DNA of 64,000 bases, taken from Eutypella sp. D-1. Lineage: Eukaryota > Ascomycota > Sordariomycetes > Xylariales > Diatrypaceae. The notes under the pieces are model-generated. The model was not told the DNA's origin, ran no database searches, and was given only the letters and a program-made list of their open reading frames with translations. Position 1 is the stretch's first letter; each line of letters opens with the position of its first letter. Shown here one piece after another: positions 1-11,701 of the stretch. The position numbers and the translations under genes are program-made. The stretch is taken from the NCBI GenBank assembly GCA_023313575.1, contig JAJTTP010000019.1, forward strand, positions 124,001-188,000, written 5' to 3'.

Positions 1-664
1 CTTTGGAGAGAGGCAAACCCTCTGTGATATAGAGCCGTCGTATTTCATCCTTCCGTTTCTCCCACTCCTCCCCTTTTATTTGTGAAATCCGTCCTTTGGG
101 TTTAACGCGTAGTTCTTGCTCCCGAGGGAGTTCTTCTGGGTTGCATGGATTGAAGACAGTGCCCAAAGCACTTTGTCGGCGTTGAAGGGCCTCTATGCTC
201 TCTTCGCTATTGGCGTTTTTTCTGGCTTCGCGTCGAGTGTCGGATCGCCTTCCATCGATGAACCTTTCCAGTGTATGCTGCTTCTTGCACCTGTAGCACT
301 GGTAGGCACCCCCTTCGATGAATACACGGCATTCGAGCAAGTGTCGAATCATGGATATGGGGTGCGAGTATGTCTGCTCACACTGTATGAAGATGCATTT
401 GTAGGATTTGGCTTCGACTGGGATGAACAGCATCGCCTGGAGCAACAAACAAACCCCGACGTGTATTGACCCTTCTTCAATTGAATTGACCATATAGGAC
501 AAGATAGAATCACACCGTTTCTCATCGGCCTCTCGGGCCATATCTGTGGGCGATAAACATGAATTTAGTACATTCATCATGCTGTTCTTGGTCGTATCGC
601 GACACGGACGATCGCCAGAACATTTGAGGTTTCGAGAAGCGAGAATAAAATGATAGTAGCGCAT
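1..664 (-). CDS. Partial Clr5-domain, zinc-finger transcription-factor-like protein (runs off left edge)
   Basis: One minus-strand frame is open from about 664 to the window start, so the C-terminus is missing. It holds a Cys-rich stretch (KCSGDRPCRD), then a C-x4-C-x11-H-x3-C finger-like segment (YKCIFIQC...IRHLLEC) followed by a YQCYRCKK knuckle. At the edge is a segment resembling the start of a fungal Clr5 domain (EEWEKRKDEIRRLY...EGLPLSKV). Clr5 domains occur in fungal regulators and in ankyrin proteins and are presumed to bind DNA or chromatin. The first in-frame ATG is at 662-664, but the frame is open further upstream, so an upstream exon is likely. Family assignment is by motif recognition only. 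The zinc-finger and Clr5 parts could belong to two fused or decayed genes. Confidence 0.45.
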   Translation of the reverse strand, partial: MRYYHFILASRNLKCSGDRPCRDTTKNSMMNVLNSCLSPTDMAREADEKRCDSILSYMVNSIEEGSIHVGVCLLLQAMLFIPVEAKSYKCIFIQCEQTYSHPISMIRHLLECRVFIEGGAYQCYRCKKQHTLERFIDGRRSDTRREARKNANSEESIEALQRRQSALGTVFNPCNPEELPREQELRVKPKGRISQIKGEEWEKRKDEIRRLYITEGLPLSK

Positions 665-819
665 AGAAAGCCCTGATTGTCTTTGTAGTAGGGTACGGAT
701 ATGTAAATTTATCCGAGGTGAAGAGTAGCGAACGTAGAACAGCAGCAGAAAGTTCCTGAAAGGTCTTTAGGGCACTCCGCCTAACGTGGGGCAAAATATT
801 CGAAATCCGGTCAGAACAT

Positions 820-1314
820 CAAGGCTTGCTCGGGAACTCCCTCCCATCAGTCAAAGCAGCGAGCCTCTACAATACCTATAGCGACCGAATCTATTCGAAC
901 CCCTTCACTGCTTCTCGTCCGGATCCTTTAATTGAATATCTCAACCCTCGACGGAAGCCACCTCCAAGCTCGAGTGGAACTATCTCACGGAGACGACAAA
1001 GCAATTTGGGGCCTCTGCTACCTAGCACCGTTAGCAAGGAGGTCTAGACCGCTAGTACCCCTAATCGAGGTACTGGTTACGAGATGCCTCCTTACTGGGA
1101 ATGCGTATGTTGTCTCCGATCATGGTGATTTATGATTATGTATTAATATATTGCTTGCTAGTGTCGATGCCAGCAACGCAACCGGAATTTAAATCGCTCG
1201 GTGTGTGAAAAATGTTCCGCTACGATCTGCGAGAAATGCCAACGTCACCCACGTTACCATACAGTGGCGGCCAGACCTGCAATCGAGTTACCAAGCCCGT
1301 CGATATCTAGTTAG
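820..1314 (+). pseudogene. Small Cys-rich zinc-binding protein remnant, probably broken
   Basis: The frame from about 757 reads into an in-frame TAG at 1045-1047 and then stays open through TPNRGTGYEMPPYWEC to 1104. A GTATGT donor at 1105 and a TTGCTAG acceptor ending at 1161 define a 57-bp intron. Splicing gives ...YWECCRCQQRN, then CEKCSATICEKCQRHPRYH, with a stop at 1312-1314. Three CxxC/CxC clusters in about 30 residues suggest a small treble-clef or ring-like zinc site. No in-frame ATG was found, so an upstream exon is missing or decayed. The TAG could derive from CAG by C-to-T change, as in RIP. I do not recognise the family. Confidence 0.4.
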
Positions 1315-2451
1315 ATCTGCTCTGACTTTCCCATCATCAGTTGGTTCCTGAGGAATATGATGTGAATTCCACAGCCTGGGGGTGCTTCAAAAACGATTGG
1401 GCTGAATCTAGATAGTTCGCGTCGGTGATCTTTACGGAGACGAAAAAAGAAAGGGCAAGATTAGGTTTACCGGGTTTCTAGACTACGTAAAAATCAAGAG
1501 AATTAAACACAACAAGTGATCCACGCGAGATAAACAGAGGTTGCCATTGTTTCACCATTTCTTTGTATTACTAATCGCGTCGTATTGTGTCGTATTGTGT
1601 CGTCGATCCTACCCCAAGAATGCAACCAAATGACCGAATGTAGGAGATAAGCCTGGTTGAATAAAGCTGAGGCAGTCAGCGTAGACGTATCCCGTGTAGC
1701 ATTGATGCTTGGGTATTCCCAATGCTTGCCAGGGCCTACGTATGACAACTGTATTAACAACGTATCATCTAGGAGGGTCCTTGTCATCTGCGTAGGAATC
1801 CTCCCAACAAAAATAGCTTACACTTTACAGCAGATCTTCATCACTCCCCTGAAATGTGTATGGTGTCTTGGACCCCCTTCAAATCCGATGGCATATCTAC
1901 TGAAAACTGCCCCGAATCACACAATTCAGACTCCAATCCACTTTTCCGCCTGCTATGGCATGACGACAAGCTCTCAGTACACGCCCGCCATTCCGGATAA
2001 ACGATTTCAGTGCAATTGCCGTTTTTCTATGGTAAGGGGAAGGAGAATCAGTCATTCATATAATAAGATTGTGTGATAGAAGAGGCGGAAGTGATGCGAT
2101 AAGCTGAAGGGCCATCACTGGACGATATAGATGAGATGGATACGACGCCTAAAGAATGGTTTATTCCCTTACCGCACAATTTTACCACGAAGCAATCACC
2201 ACATCCTTGCCCTTAGATGGATTTTTCTTTTGCTGCTCCCCAAGCACAAACAAGTAAAAAATACCCTCTCGTATATCGATTCCGATAACATCTAAGGAGA
2301 CACTTAATATATATCAGTTTCGATTAAGCTCTGTATCGTCTCCAAGTTATGCTAACCATCGAAATTTTCTACCTAGAGCCCCGAAACACACTGGAATCAC
2401 AATGACGCCGAAAAGAGAACTCGACTGTCCATCCCATCCAATACCCTTGGG
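1315..2451. other. Intergenic, no supported gene
   Basis: Short overlapping reading frames on both strands have no recognisable motif and no splice structure joining them. I see nothing here that supports a gene. Confidence 0.5.
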
Positions 2452-4576
2452 TTATTGAACCCACGCCCCGGGCACCTTCATCGTCTCGCTCTCGTCAACC
2501 AACCTTCTTCGCCGTTTAAGCTTAGAGCGCTTGGGCTCGAGAGACCTGCGTCGTTCGCAGTTCGGAATAGAATTCCACGAATAAGGCCAAAAGTCCGACC
2601 AGTCTCTCTCGCGGATGACAAAAAAAATCAAAGAGGAGGAGAAGCAACGATCATCACCGAAAGAGACAAACTCTTCAAGTACCTGCTGACATGGGCCAGG
2701 AAAGTGTCCATCCCATGTCACAGAGACCGCATCGTCACGTTGGCCAAGAAGCTTGATCCTTCTCCTCCGAATATTACCTTGCTCCCGGCTTTCTCCTCGG
2801 TTCGCCATATACAGTTCCACTTCACAACGAAGATATTGTCCGGTATCCACCCCGTGAGATTTTAGGATCATGAGCCAGTGCCGTATGATGCCCTGAGTTG
2901 TCAAAGGATGATACATTTGTATCAAGTTTCCAAGCAAGGTGCTCTTGTCGTGGGCACAGTAGTGGCAGTTGGCCCCATTGCGGAGGGCCATGATCATTAT
3001 GTCCTCCCAGTACTTGCATTGGGGTCGTTTTTCCACTGCTCCCTCTTCACATGGGTAGCAATCGATGATTCCTGACATTACCTCGCCCCATGCAGATGCT
3101 GCAGCGTACAGAACAGATCCATGCCATTCCGACAATACCAGACAGGTTTGGTTCCAACCATGTGCAATGTACCATTCGAATTTCTTCGGGGAGTTCAGCA
3201 GATGCTCTCCATCTGTGAAGATCTCGTCGGCTGGACACTCAGATAGGTCAGCCTTGGAGCATAGTAGCTCAAAGACGGCTTGTGTAGAACCGGCAATTGA
3301 TGCGCTACAGCTGATTAGCGAAGTCCATGTCTTCGAGTGAGCCTGAATCTACCATAGTTCGACGTCATTACTAGTTACGGGGCAACCTCGTAAAGCGAGT
3401 AGCGTCGTCGCATCTTCGTCTAGGTATAGTTGTGCCAGCTGATTTATCAGTCAGTTCTGTGAGGATAATCACCTGCTAGACGGGATTATAGACAGAATAT
3501 GTGAAACATACAACAAGAAGAGAGTACCTATCTGCAGTACAGCTATTCAATGCCACGACACCACTATCAAGAAGCCCCCGGAAACGATCGAGGTCCCTGT
3601 CAAAGAAGATCTGCTTCAGATCGCGCTCGTTCGAGCCGCTGACAATCCGAATAGGCTTGGCTTTAAACGCCATTTGTTGATGAGCCGAACGAACAACCTG
3701 AAATTCGAAACACCATGAAAGGAATGAAGGCTGAATATGATAGCTGCGGACTTCCTCGACTTGCTGGTCGTCTTCTAGATAGCTAACGGTTGGCTTGCGA
3801 CGCCTCACCCTTATTTCCTGGGTTGATGTGGTGAGAATCCCGAGAAGCCTCTTGGAATTCTGCCTTTTTGATGATTTTGTTATGAGAACCCTCTCTTGGT
3901 CCTGTAACGATGCTACTCTGACATGGTAGTCTGAATCCTGGACTTCTATCGTCGGTTGGGGTACCGTCCATCCAGGTCCGCGTGGAGCTCCTTGGTATGT
4001 TGCCTTTGAGTTGGTAGGTATCGATTGTACATCAACAAAGTTGGTAGAAATCCTCGGAGGCATCCTATCGGAATAATATGTATGCGATTAGATCGGAAGC
4101 CATCGTCCGAATTTTGATTGCATCGCTTACGCTAGATGTAGGCTCAATGTCAGGTTCAGCACAGTAACTGCGCCATAGAACCGATTCTCGAGAGTCTCGA
4201 TATGACTCTTTTTATAAGCCAGTCAAAATTGTGCTCGTCCTCGCGATAGCGGGGTTGACCCTTCCTGCATATTCCGAGATTTGACGACAATGGCCTCGAT
4301 GTGAGTGGCGATGTGTAAGCATTCGGCGAGGGAATTATATACATATTCTGGACCATGTTGATTCTCCTGTTGGGCCCTGGTGTTATTCTCGAGGACCGTC
4401 TTGACAACATCGGCGATGGCATGGGACTGGTCCAAAAGTCGTCTCAAGCGTGATATTTCAGATGGTAAGTGAGTTATGGTATCGAGAAACCGCTTGGTTT
4501 TTATGACAGAGTCCCCTAGCTGAATGGCAAGCGAAATAATCGCAAAGAGACTAGCCACGCCACCGATTGACTCCAT
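2452..4576 (-). pseudogene. Decayed fungal STAND/ankyrin-type protein with Helo-like N-terminal domain
   Basis: The ATG at 4574-4576 opens a segment (MESIGGVASLFAIISLAIQL...) typical of the N-terminal domain of fungal STAND and ankyrin proteins (PF17111-like). The family sequence then jumps frames twice: near 4270 into DEHNFDWLIKRVISRLSR, and near 4165 into LNLTLSLHLA. A clean intron (GTAAGC donor, CTAAT branch, GATAG acceptor; about 4066-4134) follows. The next exon (to about 3505) carries basic and variable sequence and an ankyrin-like NERDLKQIFFDRDLDRFRGLL. A further intron leads to a C-terminal exon that meets TAG at 3349-3351. The neighbouring frame there encodes DSGSLEDMDFANQL, so another frameshift is likely. 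The C-terminus ends at 2452. Several indels argue for a dead gene rather than odd splicing. Confidence 0.6.
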
Positions 4577-6374
4577 GGAGCTCAAGATCCTGGGCAAAGT
4601 ATTACGTTTGCGATTAATAGGGGGGGCTAGGATGGATAGGGGAGAGGGCCCCACCACTAGGTGGGGCTATATAGATATATATCTAACAGCTGTTTATAAA
4701 CAGAACTTTGCATATCGAACGGGATCACGTTCACATATATCGCCCGGCCTTTTAGCAAAGAGAAGTCTTTTGATGCACGTCATCACTTCAGAATTGACAT
4801 GTCATATGCTGGATATTCAGCATAGGATCAGATATCACCCTCGCCCAGAGAGCCTGAAGATCTGGGCGAGCCTGAAGATGTGCGTTTGGGTTTCATCTGA
4901 CCCGGTGAGTCTGGGTACAGTTTCCGAAGTTAACCACACAACTGTCATCAACGAATCACGAGCATAAGTAATGCTGAGGAATTCTTGACACAGCCCAATT
5001 TCTGTCCAATAAAGGTCTTGTCAGCATGCAGAGGACGAGAACGCCGAGAAGGACATATATCAGTGCCCATCAAAGGAGAAATGGTGGCTTGGGTGTGATG
5101 GAGAGAACATTGGCTCATCACCCTGCGTCAACATGAGTACTGACGTCTCTTCACCGTATAATACCTACTCGTGTCTTATCGATTCATTTCACGGAAGAAA
5201 AGTACTAGGACATCAAGAACTAGTTATGACTTCAGCTGGATCGCTGGGAATGGGTTCCTACAAGACTTAGCCGCGGACTTTAAATGCTCTTTACGTATCT
5301 ATGATGCCTATTATTGCTGTGACAAAAGAATCAATTCCCAATGCCGGCAGCTAACTATGTGCAGTTGGCAGCATCTGCTTTAGCCATAGGCTCTTACCTC
5401 TCATAGTTCCATCCACTAGCAATTGTTCCGGGAATAAAGACAGCTGCCATTTACAATGCATGATACGCTGATTACTGGCGAGATGCTCAAAGAGGGGGCA
5501 CATTCGCTTACAAAGTAAAGGTTGCTAGGCCTATACACCTAGGCAGCGGAGGATGCCCTAAGGTTAAGGAATAAACCCTTCGCGTCTTAGGCGTTTTCTA
5601 TGCATTTTGGTCAGTTTATCGATGTGACCATGGCCCCATCGCTAGAAATACCTATCTTAAAATTATTTATTTTATATTCATGAAACCTTTGCGGTTAAGT
5701 GAGACTATAATTGAAATGTTTGCATATCATCACGCAAATAACTTTAAATCAGGTAATTGCCAAGGTATACCATGTCTTGGTAAGAAATTTGTATGAATGC
5801 AAATGCGAATGTTTATTTCTAATTTCTCATGGACATTTGAAACCACTGCAGCTTTAACGAAATGTCTTGGTTTCGATAATCCAATGCCTATTGCTTCTAG
5901 ATAAATGCTGAGTTAGCAGGTAAACTTTGTTCGAAGACAGTATTGAAGGATACGGGTAGGAATATCAAGTGTTACTATGATACGCTCAAGGAATACTGCA
6001 TATCTCTACATTTCCCACGGACGAAGAAGATGTGCTTTGAGAATATGGTTGGATTTCGAGATTATTCTTTCGACCTGGAAGTCATACGGAATGTATTCAT
6101 AGAAGTAGTATCGGCACTAACTTGAAAATGTTTTGCAGAAGAAAATATACACATCATAATACATTCCCTCAGCCTTTGGACAAACCCTCTTGGTAGAATG
6201 TAGAGGGCGGCTGAAGATCGGTCCCCGGGCGATGAAAGCCTCAATCATACATTCAAGGTAGTTTATGTTACGTCGAAGTCATGTCTAGGGCTACCTGAAT
6301 TTCAATCGCATACAAGAGTTTCCTCTCTTTTCCCCACTCATGGTACATAATTCAATCTCTACTATACCGACAGC
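4577..6374. other. AT-rich intergenic region
   Basis: No reading frame with recognisable protein sequence. Parts, especially about 5600-5900, are strongly AT-rich, which fits old non-coding or mutated sequence. Confidence 0.45.
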
Positions 6375-8314
6375 TTACGCCTTCTTGATGACTTCACTCC
6401 CAGCCATCTCCTGGGGCGGTACTTGTGGTTGATTGAGCTGGTGCAGTACAGAACCTTCAAGTTCGGAGTATTGCTGCTTGTTGACTGAGCTGTCGGGAAC
6501 TTCCATGGTGAGCCTTTGCCTTTTCCTTAACCAAACCAGCACACCACTGGCCATAATGGTCATGAACACAATTGCACCAATTGTGATCCCCGCAATGCCG
6601 CCACCGCTAAGGCTCCTAGTAATGGAATCATTTGCATTAAAGCTTGGTGGAGAATTGTTTCTAGAGTTCTGATTATCCCTAGGTATCGTTTGGCCAAATA
6701 TGATTTCCAAATCTCCCGATGCCCAGCCGGACGAAGGGGCCTTTGCAGATGCTCCACCATGAGAGCTGGAATACATTAGCTTCTTAACGGAGATATGGAG
6801 GTTGCAATGAAACTCACTTCCCCCCTATGATTGCCGTAACGGAGTCAGGTACCGTGTAATCCAGGCTAGGGTCGAAAGTTTTCCGCCACGTATATGTTGA
6901 AGTATCCAGAATCTTGAATGGAGGGTAGCTCTTGTTACATTGGTAGTTTAGGTGCACATCCTCCCTTTCATCGTCTGTTATCGCACCCCCAGTTACTATA
7001 AGTTGCGCTTCCTTCCATACGTCACACTTGTGTCGGTTGCGACCCGGCTTGCCACCCCCCATCAGATCGGGATTATCAGAGTCCTTAATTTTAATCCATT
7101 GAAATGCGGGAACGCTCAGAACATATACGTCGTTAAATGGGGTCTTGGAAGGAGCGTCCCATCCACCGTGGATCGTTATTTGGAAGCTGGAGTCATCCGG
7201 TGCAGCTGAGACGCCGGCACAGAACTCTTCCCGGGGATCGGGAAGATGGCCGGTAGCATTTTGTAGGTACCAGGTATTCGAGTAAATATCGTAAATAAAT
7301 ATGTCGCTGAACGGGCGACTGTCCCAGCTCCACCACGACTTTTCTGGCTTACGGTTGCTGGGGTAGGCTGTTTGGTATCCACCAAAAGCGAGAAGGATGC
7401 CAGATTTTCCTTTCCTTAAGTAAACCACTATGATATAATTAAAATCTCTTCACTCTGTATTTGGATCTTAGGGGGCTGGGAAAATCACACGTACTCGCAC
7501 CTCTCATTATGTTAGGCCCTTGAATGCCATCCAAAGCTGTCATGAAGTACCACTGCGGTGAAGCCGAGTTGAAGGACTGGAACTTGACGGTGCCATTATG
7601 TGTGCCATTAAACGCGATAGTCCAGCCACCAGTATAAAATGCCGTCCCAGTATCTGGGTCGCTAGCATGGACGCCGTCAGTAGCACCGGTAAATGGGATC
7701 TTCCCACCTTGGACTTGGATTTCATTCCAAGCATTACTTGTTGTGTTGAATGACCACAACAAATCGCTTTTGTCATCACTTTCGGGTGGCAACACTCCGC
7801 CATATGCATATAATGATGTCTTATCGTAGAGGAAGTCACCTGAAAAGCCACCAGGAGATGGTCCACGAATGAGACTTGTTGGCAGGCTAAACGAATGCAG
7901 TAACGACATGTCGATAGGACCCGTTACGTCAATTGTGTCGTTAAGATGCATCCAATATATTGACTCCTTACTAAGTGGATCTGCATCGCCGTCAAAGCCA
8001 TATGCGCCGCTCGAGAAGAATAGACGGTCACCGACGATGGCAGCTGTTTGTGAGTTGAGCCTTAAAGTTAGATATTGCATATGATCTGTACAAACATGTC
8101 TGTGCCGAAATAGAAAATGTGATTTCACTGGCTTGAAGGGTTCCGCTAGAGGGAGGAAGACGTCTTCGTGCAAATGATAGTTGTGATGACGATATTGGTT
8201 TTCCACCACAAAATTCCTGAGCCCTTCAATTTTAGCAGTCTGGATGTGATAAAGCGGTTGACTTACATCGCTGATCAGTAATAGTGCAAAGAGAACGGCC
8301 GTGGCCGGAATCAA
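6375..8314 (-). CDS. Kelch-repeat (galactose-oxidase-like propeller) single-pass membrane protein
   Basis: Multi-exon minus-strand gene. The main exons are about 7495-8060, 6818-7427 and 6375-6765. Well-formed introns lie at 7428-7494 (GTACGT donor) and 6766-6817 (GTGAGT, GCTAATG branch, CCAG). Propeller blades are visible as LFFSSGAYGFDGD, LYAYGGVLPPES, AFYTGGWTIAFNG, LLAFGGYQ, ITIHGGW and LIVTGGA. A Gly-rich linker, one membrane helix (GGIAGITIGAIVFMTIMASG), a WLRKRQR stop-transfer and a short cytoplasmic tail follow. The family is extracellular or wall-facing and of unknown substrate. The 5' end is unresolved. A hydrophobic signal-like stretch (IPATAVLFALLLISD) reads from a TTG, and the nearest ATG (about 8356) is in another frame. 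A GTAAGT donor lies at about 8269, but phases require a further small exon, or the start is damaged. Confidence 0.75.
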
Positions 8315-8329
8315 GCAGATGGAGGATTG

Positions 8330-10334
8330 TAATATATGCGAATAAACGCATCGTTAGAAATATGTCAAACTGACTCATTGTGATCACAGCCTTGTGGCTC
8401 AGGAATGTAAAGTAATCTCGCCTAATCAGGGTTAGGTCGAGGAGTGTGTATTAAAGTTATTACACATCTGTTCTCGGTAGTCGAGAAGGCAGAGGGTGAA
8501 CGCCGTAACATGTACAATTTATATGTAATACATTTCTCAAGGACTATTGTGCCACATGCCTTATGGTCCAGACTTGGTTTAGACGATGGGGGTGGGAGGG
8601 GGCCAGGGCCAGGATGGGTCGTTTATTGGCTATTGAGGCAAATTAAACGGTGTAACTTGACGTGAAACCTCTTCATACGAGCCCCCTAATTAGAGGGTCA
8701 GCATGTTTTTAGGACACTAATCGGTGGCTTCACATATTGTCTTATACGAGCCACCTAGTCAGTTACTTCATACGAGTAGGCAGAAGAAAGGCAAAAGAAG
8801 GGTGATTACAGGAGCATGAATTGATGAAGTCGTCATACGGCGTCAATCTGGCTAAATCACAAGAACGCTGCTACGTATAATTACCTTCCACGTCCCTAGA
8901 TATACTCTCCCTATAGGAGCAGCCTAGCACCAGCCAGGAAGGGACATCTTAAGAAGTACGACGTAATAATTCGTCCGCAGATTACAGAGTTACTATATTA
9001 TATACAAGTATCAAACGACTGCGTCCCACGGCAACACAAATCTAGAAGGTGATATTCCATTGGAGTAAGCCTCTAGGTCATCCATATATCTATATATACA
9101 CAGGTACGCATGAACCGAGCCACATTGGTATGAAGGGTCAAACCACTTAGTTAAGTCGCTATCGGTAAGACTATATACTATTGCAAGATAGGATCAAAGG
9201 TGCGGCCCAAAATATTGCTGCTGTTATTAAGATCTATCTGCAAAGGTCTGAAAACTTTAGAAAAAATGGCTATCTACATTCTAAGCTGACAGTGGGGGCT
9301 TGAGCACCTAGCAATATATATTTAGTATTTTGATGTTATCTATTCATCCCCATCCGTGTTACCTTCCTGCGTTGCTACACGTCTTGGTGACATTGGCCAT
9401 ACGTAAAACCCGTGCCAAGTATCGTCTTACGCGTCGTGCCAGCCTTTCCATGGTCGGCTCTACTTCTATGCATTCACACAAAATCATGAAGATACTAGGC
9501 TTCAATCATACACAGGCTTGGGAATAGCCTTTCTTTTCGGTGAATACCATGCATTCAGTGAGCATCGATGACCAATAACAGCGCCATGTCTCAGCCACAA
9601 ACCCCTATTACTCGTGATGTAGTCCAGGTACACTATTAAGAGGATTCGAAAATCCAGGTACCATCGCTGTGTGATATGGAGAAAATCGATATACATGTAA
9701 TTAGGCGTCTTATACCAGTTCATCTTAATCAGCGGGGTGTCAAACATTCCATTATAAGTTCGAAATGATGAAGGTATGATATCAATTACTTTATAGAGAT
9801 ACTAAATCACCGATTGTAATTAATTTGGCATTGTTGGCAGTGAGGCCCAGCCTCCGAAAGGCTTACTCTGTAAAGTGACAGCAGAATTCTGTGTCGGAGT
9901 TGGGCCAAAATGTTTCAAGGAGATACCATCGAAATATCTTTATGTAATCATATGCCCCACTATAGGGGTAACGATAGTGGGGGTGGCGCCCTTACCAGGA
10001 CGGTTCCAGCCAGTGTAAGAACTTAGGCAATATAACGTACCTACCTTATTCTCCCTAGCGAGTATAACACTATGCTTATTGATCCTACCCAGTAATACCG
10101 AATGGCTACGTTACTATAGTAGACACTGATATATTCTGGGTTCTGGACATTGAGTTTGTTATTGTAAAGGGCACAAAATCTATCTATTGGGTCTATTCCA
10201 TACAATATGTGTGGTACGCGTTATCGATGATGGTACCGATAACGCTTAAATGACCATTAATTTGCGAAACCAAAACTCTGGCGACATTTAAGTGAATGAG
10301 GTGCATTTTTCATTAACTCCATGAATATCCATTA
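8330..10334. other. Intergenic, no supported gene
   Basis: Two kilobases of AT-leaning sequence with only short, motif-free frames on either strand. Confidence 0.5.
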
Positions 10335-10339
10335 CAAGG

Positions 10340-10513
10340 TGTCACGGTACGAGGGCGAATAGGTGGCGTACCGCCACCCATCCTGCCCGTGCGGCAGCAC
10401 GGGTATATATCTAGGGTCACGATCCTGCTAGGCGGTCCTCCTCCTTTCCTGCCTCTCCTCGCGCAACAACAGAATCCTTTTAGCCGTCCTAACGTTGAGT
10501 CGGTGCCGTGACA
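10340..10513. mobile_element. Solo LTR with 5-bp target site duplication
   Basis: A 174-bp element begins TGTCACGGTAC and ends GTGCCGTGACA, an imperfect terminal inverted repeat with the TG...CA ends of LTR retrotransposon LTRs. It is flanked on both sides by the 5-bp direct repeat CAAGG (10335-10339 and 10514-10518), as expected from integrase-mediated insertion. No internal retroelement coding sequence is present, so it looks like a solo LTR left by recombination. It interrupts the end of the dispersed repeat at 10514-11110. Orientation is not determinable here. Confidence 0.75.
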
Positions 10514-11110
10514 CAAGGTGCGCTCCGCTTCGTCCTGACGCACGAAAGTGATTTTTTTTTTTGGCTTTGTAAAGGCAAGGGCTAAGGCGTCATAGCGGCT
10601 GCGGTGGCCGTGGTAGCTGCCTATCGTGACCTATTACGGCGTATCACAGCCTATCCCATAGATCCCATCTATCCCTCGCAGCCTACCGCAGCCTATCACA
10701 GCCTATCCTGTCTATTCTATCCCGTCTATTCTATCCTACTGGCCCTTGAAGCCACGACAGCCACGAAAGCCACCGAATAGGTTTATTCGGGCGTAATCTG
10801 GTCCGAAAGTACGTTAAAAGGTGCCGCTAAACTTATTAAAGCTTACCGATTTATAAAAGTGCATGGTACTCCCGTTATACTCGCGATTAATTATTGCAAA
10901 CTTTTGGCTGAATTAAGTTTTTAATAATTAGTATCAGAAGATAGTAGATTTTTGGCATCATTATTCGGCGTTTCCTGCACGCGAACGCGACGGATAGGTG
11001 TTAAGTAACCAGGCAAAACGTCGAGATACGATCGGCGCGAGTAGACGATTTGATTGGTTTGAGAATTGTCCCTGCGGCGAATAAAATGTAGAAGTGTAGA
11101 TGTGTAGATT
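10514..11110 (-). repeat. Dispersed repeat copy A (inverted relative to copy B)
   Basis: The reverse complement aligns along most of its length with 20205-20720. Shared landmarks in order are ACCAATyAAATCGTCT, ACACyTATCsGTCG, an AATTATTAAAAA block, CACTTTTATAAA, CGCCCGAATA, a GGTGGCTTyGTGG block, runs of GATAGAATAGA and GATAGGC units, ATCACTTTCGTG, and a terminal 19-bp identity GAAGCGGAGCGCACCTTGT. Many differences are transitions. Copy A is longer because of extra GATAGGCTG-type units. The class (SINE, MITE or LINE tail) cannot be decided and no coding capacity is visible. Confidence 0.7.
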
Positions 11111-11149
11111 CCACATAAGTTCAATCTCCACCTTATGTACCTTGCTCAT

Positions 11150-11430
11150 CTAGCACCTCTTTTCCGGCCACGTCCACCCGGTCTGGCCGGTTAAGGACTC
11201 AGGGTCGTTCCCATTCACGTGCGTTCATGTAACACCGCCCTGTTCTGGCCCTTGATCTTCTCCCATGCGCTTGAACCCCGGTTATGCATGTGGGGGTATG
11301 CAATCGGTAGCATCCATGACTAAGCTGAAGCGATCAGCCTGGTTTCTGATCGCGAGTCGGAGCGGCGTGTCGATGTTACCCTTTTCTCTGCAGCCTGTGA
11401 TGACCGTTAGTATAACCTCACTGAGACCTA
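11150..11430 (-). pseudogene. Remnant of phosphoketolase C-terminal exon
   Basis: Downstream of an acceptor-like ACTAACGGTCATCACAG, one minus-strand frame reads GCREKGNIDTPLRLAI then RNQADRFSLVMDATDCIP. This matches the conserved C-terminal region of xylulose-5-phosphate/fructose-6-phosphate phosphoketolases (GYKEKGNI-TPLELA--NQ-DRFSL). A TWPEKRC end follows, as in the family's terminal W-W-P motif. In-frame stops lie between these blocks, and no catalytic ThDP-binding portion exists upstream in the window. It is therefore a small truncated fragment. It ends about 40 bp from repeat copy A, which suggests the repeat or a rearrangement cut it off. Confidence 0.55.
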
Positions 11431-11701
11431 GTCTAATTTTTCGAGTAGAGGTGAGGCCTACCTTTCATGTGCCTGTTCTAGCTTCCAGGCCTCTTATACC
11501 CCAGGCCGCGGACCAGCCAGGAGTCCTTGAGAAAATTGAAGATGTGGGCCTGTCAGCCGTAAACGAGACCCCGCCGCTATCTTCTAGTTCGTGAGGATGG
11601 TCAGTGTGATCGATTAGCTTTAAGAGGCCCACGGTGTTACTACTTGGAGTCCTCCAGCATTTATCATGATCTATTTCAAATAATAAAAAGCCACTACTTG
11701 G

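Noticed and set aside
1657..2076. 139-residue plus-strand frame
   Set aside because: Sequence lacks any recognisable domain, sits in non-coding-looking DNA and overlaps an antisense frame of equal quality.
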